From Asaia bogorensis (lineage in GTDB: Bacteria; Pseudomonadota; Alphaproteobacteria; Acetobacterales; Acetobacteraceae): a stretch of 35,510 bases of DNA. Of this stretch, positions 23,471-31,358 are shown piece by piece. The DNA lies in the NCBI GenBank assembly GCA_943333505.2, contig CALQTN020000044.1:1-35510 (forward strand). Reading direction: 5' to 3'. The position numbers were made by a program, and so were the translations under genes. The notes under the pieces were generated by a model. That model worked only from the letters and a program-made list of their open reading frames with translations. It had not been told where the DNA came from and did no database searches. How positions within the stretch are numbered: position 1 is the stretch's first letter; every line of letters begins with the position of its first letter.

Positions 23471-23577
23471 TAGAGCGTGATGACCGCTGGCCGGCGCGGT
23501 CATCCCGCTCTAGGGTCTTGTTTTCACAATCATCTTTATCCGTCCAATTGAAGCCTATTGAACGACTGATGATCTAA
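23471..23577. repeat. Dispersed double-hairpin family A, full copy
   Basis: First hairpin has 17-bp arms TAGAGCGTGATGACCGC (23471-23487) and 23496-23512 with one mismatch. Then comes GTCTTGTTTTCAC, then a worn second hairpin around CCAATTGAAG/CTATTGAACG ending TGATGATCTAA. The 67 bases from 23511 match those from 28731 at 62 positions. It starts two bases after the glnS stop and probably ends both glnS and the convergent membrane-protein transcript. Confidence 0.85.
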
Positions 23578-23580
23578 AAC

Positions 23581-24060
23581 CTACGGTGGCGCCATCGGCT
23601 GATCGGTGCCATCCCCGCGTGGCGGCAAGGCCCATTCTTCTTCGAGCTGGGCGCGGCGCCTTTGCAACTGGGCACGACGCGCGAGGGATTTGGCATCCAG
23701 CACCAGTCGAACCATCACCGGCGTCAGCTCTGCGAGCATCCAGCCGCTGGCCTGCAGCGCCCAAATCGCGGCGACCCGGCGCATATCGATGGCCATGCCC
23801 AGGCTTGCGGCCATGCTGTTGCCGGCGTGCCACAGCGTGAGCAAATTTTGTGGGGCAAGCACCGCGCCAAACAACAGGACCGAACGCCCGACCGCGCGGG
23901 TCGGGCTACGATCGAGGAAATAGGCAATCAGGCCCGGTGCGAGCAGGATCGCGCTCAGCGTGGCCATTGCCGGCATCCAGGCGATCAGGCCGCCGCAGAG
24001 CAGCCCCTGGATCCAGATCATGCCGGAGCGTGGCTTGGCGGTTCCGGGTAAGGTGGTCAT
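23581..24060 (-). CDS. Small multi-pass membrane protein of unknown function, coupled to the pseudokinase
   Basis: A 159-residue protein with three or four predicted membrane helices (about residues 13-50 as a helical hairpin, 56-78, and 95-120) and a charged C-terminal tail rich in Arg, Gln and Glu (RRAQLQRRRAQLEEEW) that could form a short coiled coil in the cytoplasm. I recognise no family. Its ATG overlaps the stop codon of the upstream kinase-like gene by one base (TAATG), which strongly suggests coupled production and a joint complex in the inner membrane. A family A hairpin element lies just after its stop codon. Confidence 0.8.
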   Translation of the reverse strand: MTTLPGTAKPRSGMIWIQGLLCGGLIAWMPAMATLSAILLAPGLIAYFLDRSPTRAVGRSVLLFGAVLAPQNLLTLWHAGNSMAASLGMAIDMRRVAAIWALQASGWMLAELTPVMVRLVLDAKSLARRAQLQRRRAQLEEEWALPPRGDGTDQPMAPP

Positions 24061-26078
24061 TAACCGATTGCCGCCACGACGATGCTCGCGGTCACTGCGG
24101 TCAGCGCCAGAGCATTGGTGAACTCATACCCAATTTGGCGGGCGAAGCGGGCGCGGTCGGGTCCGCCATGTTCGAGCGCCGATAATTCCTGATCGATCGC
24201 TGCAATGTCGTGGATCGCGGCCTGAGCCTCATTTGCGTCGAGCGCGAGCGAGGTTGGATCGTCGACCAGACGCAGCATGGCCGACAAATTCCCGGTCTGG
24301 CGCAGATCCTGGAACGCGACTGCGGCCCGCGACCGCCTGGTGCGGCTGCGCCATACCCCGATCACGGGGGTAGCAGCTTCGGCGAGCCAGGCGGCGAGCT
24401 GTGGCAGTTGTGGGGCGTACAGACGGGTTTGCAATCCTGCGAAGATGCGGAGTTGCAGCGCGCCGATCTGTGCGGGGTCGTCTTCCTGCGCTAGGGCAGC
24501 GAGATCCGGAAGCAGCGTGAGTTCGCCGCGCCCGACAAGAAACCCGGCGATTTCCGCGTCGAACGGGGCAAGCCGGCGGAGTTCGGCCCGCCCGGCGGCG
24601 CTTTCCAGCGCAGCAAGCAGGTCGGTGATGCGCACCACCGTCTGACCTGCAAGCACCGGACTTGCACACGGCAGCAGCGGGTTGAGGCTGTAGCGCAAAG
24701 CGGTCATGCCGCCGCCCCAGCCGCGTTGCTTCAGGATACCGCGCAGATTGCCGCGGCTGAAATTCGCTGGGCCAGCCTCGGCGCGATCGGTACGCATAGC
24801 CGCCCACACGGTAACACCTTCGCATTGGATCAGGGCCCGTAACGTCTGCACCTGGGCGGGATTGCCACCCGGCCGATCAGCCTGCGCCAATGTCGGCCCA
24901 AGGCCGTCCGGCCAGAGTGCCTGCCCGCACCACCAGAGCGGTGCGAGCGGATCTATCAACGCAATCGCGCGCGCAACCAACAGGCTGTCTGTGGTACCGT
25001 CGCCGGTGGCTTCGCGCCTGATATGCTCGCGGGTAACCTCATCCAGACGTGCGGCCAGACCGGGATCACCAAGATTGCGCCGCATCCAGGTATCGATCAC
25101 CCCAACCCGCAGCAGCCGCGCCGCCGTATCTGGGTCCCGTCCCATGATGTCGGCGAGGCCGCGCAAGGTCCAGGCCTGGGCCGTACCGGTATCGAGCGGG
25201 CGCTGTGCCCGGCGTGCCGGGCGGGCGGAGACCCGCCGCCCACGGGCGCTGGACGGGTCGATCAGCGCCGCCGGATGAGGCCGATGCTCGGGGTCCTCGG
25301 CGAGCATGCCGCTGACCAGATCGGCGATAAGCGGCGGCAGGCGGCCATCGCCCAGCAGGGCGGCGTAGCTGCCGATATCGAGTTTGCGCCCGATGATCGT
25401 GGCTTCGTCCAGGCCCGCCATCGGCATCCGCCCGAGCGCCAGGGTAAGCATCGTGACACCGAGCGCGTAAACATCATCTGCCAGACTGCCATCGCCGCGC
25501 GATGATGGTGGGCAGACCGCGACGTAAGGCGGTTCGAAGACCGCCGATTGCAATGCCGCAGGCGGACCGGCCCAAGCCATGCCGAGGGTTGCCGGTTCGC
25601 CGGGCTGGTGGCGGAAGACATTGTTGGGGCGGATGGCGCGATGGGTGGTGTTGCGGTCGGCGAGTCGGGTAAGGGCCGCAGCGGCCGGGCGCAGAAGGTC
25701 ATCCAGCAAATTCCGTTCGTTCCACGGCGGAATGCTGGCCGCCCCATTGGGCCAGATCGGTGGCCCGGATGGCACGGGACAGATCACAAAATAGCCACTT
25801 GTCCCGTCCGGACCGACCGCCGCCCCATGGGCAATCGGGGTCAGCACATGATCGATCTGCCCGGCGAGCAGGGTGGCGAGCGCGGCGCCGCGGGGAGGGG
25901 CATGATCGCGGGCGCGGACCGCCATCAGGTGGAGGCTGGTGCCGTTGCGATCTGCCACGGCGAAGCTGTCGAGGCCACCGCCTGCGTCAGCAAGCCGGCT
26001 GCCAAAATTAACCGCGTAAAGCCCGGCGATCAGGGAGGGGTGCGGCGCCGGGTCACGCGCATTTTGCGGTGTTGCCAT
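24060..26078 (-). CDS. Predicted membrane-anchored Ser/Thr-kinase-like protein (pseudokinase)
   Basis: A 672-residue protein. Residues about 20-275 follow the protein kinase layout: a beta-3 strand LHLMAVRA where the ATP-binding Lys would stand is Arg (residue 55); THRAIRPNNVF (145-155) replaces the HRDxKPxN loop, losing the catalytic Asp; the DFG position reads LGMAWAG; helix F keeps the family Asp in LADDVYALGV (201-202); and EDPEHRPHP carries the helix I Arg. So fold is supported but catalysis is not. The remaining 400 residues are mostly helical with no domain I recognise, ending in one hydrophobic helix (about 653-671, ALALTAVTASIVVAAIG), so the protein may be tail-anchored. The start at 26078 is the first ATG of the frame. 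It is coupled to the small membrane protein. Confidence 0.8.
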   Translation of the reverse strand: MATPQNARDPAPHPSLIAGLYAVNFGSRLADAGGGLDSFAVADRNGTSLHLMAVRARDHAPPRGAALATLLAGQIDHVLTPIAHGAAVGPDGTSGYFVICPVPSGPPIWPNGAASIPPWNERNLLDDLLRPAAAALTRLADRNTTHRAIRPNNVFRHQPGEPATLGMAWAGPPAALQSAVFEPPYVAVCPPSSRGDGSLADDVYALGVTMLTLALGRMPMAGLDEATIIGRKLDIGSYAALLGDGRLPPLIADLVSGMLAEDPEHRPHPAALIDPSSARGRRVSARPARRAQRPLDTGTAQAWTLRGLADIMGRDPDTAARLLRVGVIDTWMRRNLGDPGLAARLDEVTREHIRREATGDGTTDSLLVARAIALIDPLAPLWWCGQALWPDGLGPTLAQADRPGGNPAQVQTLRALIQCEGVTVWAAMRTDRAEAGPANFSRGNLRGILKQRGWGGGMTALRYSLNPLLPCASPVLAGQTVVRITDLLAALESAAGRAELRRLAPFDAEIAGFLVGRGELTLLPDLAALAQEDDPAQIGALQLRIFAGLQTRLYAPQLPQLAAWLAEAATPVIGVWRSRTRRSRAAVAFQDLRQTGNLSAMLRLVDDPTSLALDANEAQAAIHDIAAIDQELSALEHGGPDRARFARQIGYEFTNALALTAVTASIVVAAIG

Positions 26079-26223
26079 ATGAAATCTGCCTTAGGCGGTG
26101 GAGCGCGGGACTATGGCGTGGAAACATTACCAAGATGGAAACCTGAAGGCGGAAGCCAGGTGATTGCGGCCACCGCCTGGAACGGGCAGTTTGCTGGTCA
26201 ATGCCACCAAGGGAGATCCGCGC

Positions 26224-27201
26224 GTGACCGCCAATCGCAAGAAACTGCTACTGCCAACTGAAATGGCGCGCGCCGGATGGGCGGTGCTCGATGGGCGCGA
26301 CGATATCGAGGCGGTTGCGTATTCGCCCGAAACCAGCGAGGCGGAGCTGCATGCCGAACTTGCGACGGCATCCGGCATCGCCCTATGGGGCCGCCCGTTT
26401 CGCGCCGTCGATGTGACGGCGGCGCCCAATTTGCAGGCCGTTGCCCGGATCGGGGTTGGCTACGACGCTGTCGATGTGCCGGCCTTGAGTGCTGCCGGTA
26501 TTCCGCTGCTGACCGCGGGCATTGCCAATTCGATCAGCGTGGCCGAGCAGGCGCTGTTCTTCATGTTCCACCTCGCCAAAGTCGGCGCGGAAATGGACGC
26601 GGTGGTCAAGCAAGGCCGCTGGGAGGATCGCTATTCGCGGAAATTATTCGATCTCGCTGGTCGTAAACTGCTTATCGTTGGGTTTGGCCGCATCGGTACC
26701 CGGCTCGCCGCACGCTGTCTGGCGTTGGAAATGCAGGTGTTCGTGCATGACCCCTATATCGCCCAGGATGCCATCGCTGCGCGCGGCTGTGTGGCGGCGC
26801 CGGACCTCGACGCGATCCTGCCCGAGATCGATGTGGTCAGCATCCATTGCCCGAAATCGCCGACCAGCATCGGCATGTTCAACGCCGCCCGCCTGGCGCT
26901 GATGAAGCCGAGCGCCTGGCTGATCAACACAGCACGTGGTGGCATCGTCGATGAGCCGGCGCTGCATGACGCGCTTGTCGCAGGCGGTTTGGCCGGCGCG
27001 GGCTTGGATGTGTTTCTTGAGGAGCCGACCCCGGCGGACAACAAGCTGCTGAGCCTGCCCAACGTGATCGCGGCCCCGCATATGGCGGGTGTGACCCAGG
27101 AGGCGCTCGACCGCATGGCTGTCGCCTCGGTGCGCAATCTGCTCAGCGTGATCGATGGCCATCCCAATGTCGATAATGTCATCAACAAGGATGTGCTGTG
27201 A
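26224..27201 (+). CDS. D-2-hydroxyacid dehydrogenase (third copy)
   Basis: A 325-residue NAD-dependent D-2-hydroxyacid dehydrogenase. It has IVGFGRIGTR with the glycine loop at 153-158, Arg238 (INTARGGIVDE), Glu266/267 (FLEEPTP) and His286 (APHMAGVT). The start was placed at a GTG (26224), because GGGAGA lies seven bases upstream, although an ATG in the same frame occurs at 26164 with no such site. The stop overlaps the next gene start (GTGA), so the dehydrogenase and the fumarylacetoacetate-hydrolase-family protein are translated together. This suggests breakdown of a hydroxy acid to an oxo acid, then hydrolysis or decarboxylation. The exact substrate is unknown. Confidence 0.92.
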   Translation: MTANRKKLLLPTEMARAGWAVLDGRDDIEAVAYSPETSEAELHAELATASGIALWGRPFRAVDVTAAPNLQAVARIGVGYDAVDVPALSAAGIPLLTAGIANSISVAEQALFFMFHLAKVGAEMDAVVKQGRWEDRYSRKLFDLAGRKLLIVGFGRIGTRLAARCLALEMQVFVHDPYIAQDAIAARGCVAAPDLDAILPEIDVVSIHCPKSPTSIGMFNAARLALMKPSAWLINTARGGIVDEPALHDALVAGGLAGAGLDVFLEEPTPADNKLLSLPNVIAAPHMAGVTQEALDRMAVASVRNLLSVIDGHPNVDNVINKDVL

Positions 27202-27986
27202 CGCTTTGGGTGCGGTTTCCGGACGGGTTCGGGGTGCTGTCCGGCGATACCGTGGCGGTGCATGACGGCGATATGTTTGGCGCCAATGCGCCGACCGGGG
27301 AGGTGCGCGATCTCGTTGGTTTGCAACTGCTGGCGCCGGTGGTGCCGGGGAAGTTCATTGGATTATGGAATAATTTCCATGCCCAGGCCGCACGGACCGG
27401 ACACCCTGCGCCGACCGTGCCGCTTTACTTCCTCAAGGCGACCAGTTCGATTATCGGGCCGGAAGACGGGTTCCGTGCCCCGCCGGGATATGATGGCAAG
27501 GTGGTTTACGAGGGCGAGCTGGGGGTGGTGATCGGCACGCGCTGCTTCAATGTCTCCGAGTCGGAAGCCAGCGCCCATATTTTTGGCTATACCTGTGTGA
27601 ACGACATCACTGCGGCCGATCTGTTTTTTTCCGCCGACCCGGAATTTCCGTCCTTCCCGCAATGGGCGCGCGCCAAGGGCTGTGACGGGTTCGGCCCGAT
27701 CGGTCCGGCTATCGCTGCCGGCATCGATCCGATGGGTGCTGCGGTCAAAGTCGCGCTTAACGGGCGGGAAAGACAGAATTATCCGCTATCTGACATGATC
27801 CTGTCGCCGGCACGCATCGTCAGCCTGCTGTCGCGGGAGATGACGTTGATGCCGGGCGACGTGATCGCGTGCGGCACCTCGGTCGGGGCACTGCCGATGC
27901 GTCCGGGGATGGTGGTGGAGGTGTCGATCGACGGGATCGGCACCTTGCGCAACCACTACCTGACGGAGCCTGCCCAGGCCTCGTAA
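27198..27986 (+). CDS. Fumarylacetoacetate hydrolase (FAH)-family protein
   Basis: A 262-residue FAH-fold metal enzyme. Metal ligands Glu105 and Glu107 (VYEGELGVVIG) and Asp136 (CVNDITAAD) are in place, with the Lys160 that follows (ARAKGCDGFGP) and the GLWNNFHAQA loop (about 55-64). Relatives hydrolyse acylpyruvates, decarboxylate 2-oxo diacids or dehydrate 2-keto-3-deoxy-sugar acids. It starts at GTG 27198, overlapping the dehydrogenase stop (GTGA). Its 3' end overlaps the convergent RraA-family gene by 31 bp. Coupled with a hydroxyacid dehydrogenase, a 2-oxo-acid substrate is likely. Confidence 0.93.
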   Translation: MTLWVRFPDGFGVLSGDTVAVHDGDMFGANAPTGEVRDLVGLQLLAPVVPGKFIGLWNNFHAQAARTGHPAPTVPLYFLKATSSIIGPEDGFRAPPGYDGKVVYEGELGVVIGTRCFNVSESEASAHIFGYTCVNDITAADLFFSADPEFPSFPQWARAKGCDGFGPIGPAIAAGIDPMGAAVKVALNGRERQNYPLSDMILSPARIVSLLSREMTLMPGDVIACGTSVGALPMRPGMVVEVSIDGIGTLRNHYLTEPAQAS

Positions 27987-28663
27987 CGGGCTTTGGTTTC
28001 GGCATTCATCGGGTAGAGGCCGGGCAGGGGAACGCCGCGTTCGACTTCGGTCATGATCCAGCCTTCCTGGCGTTCCTGTTCGATCGACTCGGTGGTCACT
28101 GCGGCCACCAGGTCGGCCGGGATCAAAACCGCGCCGTCCTGATCGATCACGACGATGTCATCGGGGAACACCGCGACCCCGCCGCATCCAATCGGTTGCT
28201 GCCAGGCGACGAATGTCAGCCCTGCAACCGACGGTGGGGCGGCGGCACCGGCCGACCAGACCGGCAGGCCGGTGCCAAGCACGCCGGCGAGGTCGCGCAC
28301 CACGCCGTCGGTGACCAGCGCCGCGACGCCGCGCTTTTCCATCCGGGCGCAGAGGATATCGCCGAAAATCCCAGCGTCTGTGACCCCCATTGCGTCGGCC
28401 ACCACCACACATCCCTCCGGCATCGCCTCAATCGCGGCGCGGGTTGAAATCGGCGATGCCCAGGAGGCCGGGGTGGCAAGGTCTTCACGGGCCGGCACAA
28501 AACGCAAGGTGAAGGCGGGGCCGACAATGCGCTTCTGGCCCGGCTTGATCGGGACCGCGCCGCGCATCCAGACGTTACGCAGGCCCTTCTTCAGGAGCAC
28601 CGTGGTCAAGGTGGCGGTGGTAATGCCCTCAAGGGCTGCTTTGGTTTTGGCATCGATTGTCAT
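27956..28663 (-). CDS. RraA / 4-hydroxy-4-methyl-2-oxoglutarate aldolase-family protein
   Basis: A 235-residue member of the RraA-like aldolase family. The conserved block GDILCARMEKRGVAALVTDG followed by VVRD carries the Arg123-Asp124 pair and metal/substrate site found in HMG/CHA aldolases. These enzymes split 4-hydroxy-4-methyl-2-oxoglutarate or decarboxylate oxaloacetate; some are RNase E regulators, but proteins of this size in catabolic settings are usually aldolases. The start was set at MTIDAKTKAA (28663), with GAGGGA upstream; the frame from 28726 runs into a repeat element. It is convergent with the FAH gene and their coding ends overlap by 31 bp. It could act on the same oxo-acid pathway. 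Confidence 0.9.
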   Translation of the reverse strand: MTIDAKTKAALEGITTATLTTVLLKKGLRNVWMRGAVPIKPGQKRIVGPAFTLRFVPAREDLATPASWASPISTRAAIEAMPEGCVVVADAMGVTDAGIFGDILCARMEKRGVAALVTDGVVRDLAGVLGTGLPVWSAGAAAPPSVAGLTFVAWQQPIGCGGVAVFPDDIVVIDQDGAVLIPADLVAAVTTESIEQERQEGWIMTEVERGVPLPGLYPMNAETKARYEAWAGSVR

Positions 28664-28690
28664 GGTCGGAATTCCCTCGCAATAAGCGGC

Positions 28691-28797
28691 TAGAGTGTGA
28701 TCCATTGAGGTTGGTTCAGCAGACACGCTCTAGAGTCTTGTTTTCACTATCATCTTTATCCGTCCAATCGAAGCCAATTGAACGAATGATGATCTAA
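28691..28797. repeat. Dispersed double-hairpin family A, full copy
   Basis: The first hairpin is diverged (TAGAGTGTG, 28691-28699, with CACGCTCTA, 28724-28732). Then GTCTTGTTTTCACTATCATC and the second hairpin around CCAATCGAAG/CCAATTGAACGAA, ending TGATGATCTAA. 62 of 67 bases from 28731 match the copy at 23511. Here it sits upstream of the RraA-family gene and the liv operon rather than after a gene end, so it is not a terminator for either neighbour. Confidence 0.85.
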
Positions 28798-28977
28798 CCT
28801 ATTGCAATCCGACCGGTTTGGCCACGCACGCAGCTATGCGCCAGCACTGGCAGACAACAATGATTACGCCCTTTTCATTTTGCCACTGGACAAACCCGCA
28901 AGAAGTGGCTCCCTTGGCCACGTCGATGTCGGGTTAACCGATGCGGGGCTGAAACAGGGAAGGAGGCTGGCGCGCCG
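28798..28977. promoter_or_regulatory. Probable promoter region of the liv-type operon
   Basis: 180 gene-free bases between the family A element and the first transporter gene, ending in the strong site GGGAAGGAGG before the ATG at 28978. A relatively A/T-rich stretch at about 28855-28885 is the likeliest promoter core. I cannot assign -35/-10 boxes or an operator with confidence. Confidence 0.4.
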
Positions 28978-29757
28978 ATGAATATCGCAGCGACACCATT
29001 GCTCAGCGTGCGCGATGTGACGGTCCGGTTTGGCGGGGTGGTGGCGCTTGATGCTGTCAGCTTCGACGTGGCCAAGGGCGAGATCACCGGGTTGATCGGC
29101 CCGAATGGCGCGGGCAAGACCACTTTGTTTAATTGCCTCAGCCGACTTTATCAGCCCAGCGCTGGCGAAATTCTGTTCGAAGGTTCCTCGGTGCTGGCCA
29201 TTCCGCGCCACCGCATTGCCTCGGTCGGGATTGGTCGCACGTTTCAGAACGTCGCGCTGTTCGACAAGCTGACGGTGCTCGAAAACGTCATGGTCGGGCG
29301 ACATAGCGGCACGAATTCGAGTTTCTTTGCCAATGCTCTGCGCCTTGGATCGGTGGTTGCCGAACAGCGTGCGGTGCGGAATCGGGCGATGGAACTGATT
29401 GACTTCATGGATTTGCGGGAATTCACCCATTGGCCGGCCGGCGGCTTGCCGTTCCCGATCCGCAAGCGGGTTGAGTTGGCGCGCGCGCTTGCCGCCAAGC
29501 CCAAGCTGTTGCTGCTGGATGAGCCGGCGGCCGGGTTGAACCACGAGGAAGTGGCGATTTTGGAAACCCAGATCCGCCGGGTGCGCGATCTTCAGGGCGT
29601 CACGGTCCTGCTGGTGGAGCATCATATGAGCCTGGTGATGTCGGTATCCGACAAGGTTGTGACGGTGAATTTCGGCCGCAAAATTGCCGAAGGCACCCCG
29701 GATGAAGTGAAGCGCGATCCTGAAGTGATCCGCGCCTATCTCGGGACGGCCGGCTGA
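28978..29757 (+). CDS. livG: Branched-chain amino-acid-type ABC transporter ATPase (LivG-like)
   Basis: A 259-residue ABC ATPase, first gene of a five-gene importer operon. Walker A is GPNGAGKT (41-48), Walker B and the D-loop follow in LLLLDEPAAGLN, and the H-loop His is in LLVEHHMSLVM. The family-specific LivG features are FQNVALFDKLTVLENVMVG and the C-terminal PDEVKRDPEVIRAYLG. The signature region that normally reads LPYGQQ(K/R)R is GGLPFPIRKRVELARAL: the Gly and Gln are replaced. This may be a lineage feature or a weakened motif. LivG/LivF pairs energise uptake of branched-chain or other amino acids, or of urea and small acids, so the substrate here is not settled. Confidence 0.95.
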   Translation: MNIAATPLLSVRDVTVRFGGVVALDAVSFDVAKGEITGLIGPNGAGKTTLFNCLSRLYQPSAGEILFEGSSVLAIPRHRIASVGIGRTFQNVALFDKLTVLENVMVGRHSGTNSSFFANALRLGSVVAEQRAVRNRAMELIDFMDLREFTHWPAGGLPFPIRKRVELARALAAKPKLLLLDEPAAGLNHEEVAILETQIRRVRDLQGVTVLLVEHHMSLVMSVSDKVVTVNFGRKIAEGTPDEVKRDPEVIRAYLGTAG

Positions 29758-30470
29758 TGGCCGCGATATTGGAGGCCAAAGGCGTCAGCGCCTGGTATGG
29801 CATGATCCAGGCAGTGACCGAGGTTGATCTGCAGGTCGAGCAGGGCGGGGTGACCGCGCTGTTGGGCGCCAACGGCGCCGGCAAAACCACCACCTTGCGC
29901 GCTTTGTGCAACATGGTTCGCCGGTCTGGCACCACGACATTCGATGGCGTTGATATTTCGCGGCGCAGCACCGAAGACATTGTGCGTATGGGCGTCGCCC
30001 ATGTTCCGGAAGGGCGTGGGACCTTCGTTGCGCTAACGGTGGAGGAAAACCTCAAACTCGCATTCCACACAAGGCGCGATCGGGCCGCCGCGATGCGCGA
30101 CATGGATTTGGTGTTCGACTATTTCCCACGCCTCAAGGAGCGCATCCGTCAGCAGGCCGGCACCTTGTCGGGTGGCGAGCAGCAGATGCTGGCGATTGCC
30201 CGCGCTTTGATGCTGGCACCACGGCTGATGCTGCTGGACGAGCCGTCGTTCGGCCTGGCACCACTGATCGTGCAGGAGATTTTCCGGATTCTGCGGCAGA
30301 TCAACCGCGATGCGAAAGTGTCGATGCTGATCGTCGAGCAGAACGCGGCGCTGGCGCTGGAACTTGCCGATCAGGTTTATCTGCTGGAAACCGGCAGTGT
30401 GGTGACCTCCGGCCCGTCCGACATGGTGCGCAACGACGAAGCGCTCCGCAAAGCCTATCTCGGCTACTGA
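29757..30470 (+). CDS. livF: Branched-chain amino-acid-type ABC transporter ATPase (LivF-like)
   Basis: A 237-residue ABC ATPase. Walker A GANGAGKT (37-44), the standard signature LSGGEQQMLAIARAL, Walker B LMLLDEPSFGL and the H-loop (LIVEQNAALALE) are all present, and FVALTVEENLKLA and SDMVRNDEALRKAYLGY are typical of LivF. The ATG overlaps the LivG stop (TGATG). It should pair with LivG as the nucleotide-binding dimer at the inner membrane. Its intact signature contrasts with the unusual one in LivG, so at least one fully standard ATP site is expected in the dimer. Confidence 0.96.
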   Translation: MAAILEAKGVSAWYGMIQAVTEVDLQVEQGGVTALLGANGAGKTTTLRALCNMVRRSGTTTFDGVDISRRSTEDIVRMGVAHVPEGRGTFVALTVEENLKLAFHTRRDRAAAMRDMDLVFDYFPRLKERIRQQAGTLSGGEQQMLAIARALMLAPRLMLLDEPSFGLAPLIVQEIFRILRQINRDAKVSMLIVEQNAALALELADQVYLLETGSVVTSGPSDMVRNDEALRKAYLGY

Positions 30471-30483
30471 GGGAAAGACCGGC

Positions 30484-31356
30484 ATGGAATTTTTCATCCA
30501 GCAAGTCGTTGCTGGCCTGACCAGCGGGGCGATTTATGCCTGCGTGGCGCTCGGGCTGGTGATGATCTTCGTCTCCACCGACCATATCAATTTCGCCCAG
30601 GGCGAAATGGCGATGTTCGCAACCTACCTCGCCTGGGCGCTGATCGATGCCGGGGTGCCTTACTGGATCGCCTTTGGCAGCACGATCCTCATCGCTTTCG
30701 TGGGGGGATTGCTGATCCAGCGCTTCATTCTCAAACCGCTCGAAAACGCCCCGGTGCTGGCGCTGGTGGTGTGCTTTATCGCCCTGCTGTCGATCTTCAA
30801 TGCGGTGGCGGGGATGATCTGGAGCTACACGATCAAGCCGTTTCCGTCGCCGTTTCCGGCGCTCGACCTGACCGGGCATGGACTGGTCAACGTGCGCCAG
30901 CTTGGGGTGGTGGGCGTGACGTTGATTATGCTGGGCATGCTGACGGTGTTTTTCCGCTACACCACGTTGGGCTTGGCGATGCGGGCGGCGGCGCAGAACG
31001 CGAGTTCGGCACGGCTGATGGGGGTGCGGGTATCGTGGATGCTGGCGCTGGGCTGGGGCTTGGCGGCCGCGATCGGGGCCACGGCCGGCATGCTGGTCGC
31101 GCCATTGGTGTTCCTCGACCCCAACATGATGACCGGCATCTTGGTGTATGGCTTTGCCGCGGCGCTGGTGGGCGGGATCGCCAATCCGTCAGGCGCGGTG
31201 CTCGGCGGGTTCATTGTCGGCGTGCTGGAAAACCTTGTCGGCAGCTATGTTATTGGCAATGAGCTGAAGCTGACCTTCGCACTCGCGATGGTGGTTGGGG
31301 TGTTGCTGTTCAAGCCGGCCGGATTGTTCGGCCGCGTTATCGTGAAGCGGGTTTGA
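30484..31356 (+). CDS. livH: Branched-chain amino-acid-type ABC transporter permease (LivH-like)
   Basis: A 290-residue, very hydrophobic inner-membrane permease. The N-terminal QQVVAGLTSGAIYACVALGL and the DHINFAQGEMAMFATYLAW segment are characteristic of LivH. A conserved ATPase-contact region reads TLGLAMRAAAQNASSARLMG, followed by GGIANPSGAVLGGFIVGV. It forms the translocation pore with LivM and is expected to have eight or nine helices. It starts 13 bp after LivF with a GAGGGAAA ribosome site and its stop lies just before the LivM start. Confidence 0.96.
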   Translation: MEFFIQQVVAGLTSGAIYACVALGLVMIFVSTDHINFAQGEMAMFATYLAWALIDAGVPYWIAFGSTILIAFVGGLLIQRFILKPLENAPVLALVVCFIALLSIFNAVAGMIWSYTIKPFPSPFPALDLTGHGLVNVRQLGVVGVTLIMLGMLTVFFRYTTLGLAMRAAAQNASSARLMGVRVSWMLALGWGLAAAIGATAGMLVAPLVFLDPNMMTGILVYGFAAALVGGIANPSGAVLGGFIVGVLENLVGSYVIGNELKLTFALAMVVGVLLFKPAGLFGRVIVKRV

Positions 31357-31358
31357 TC

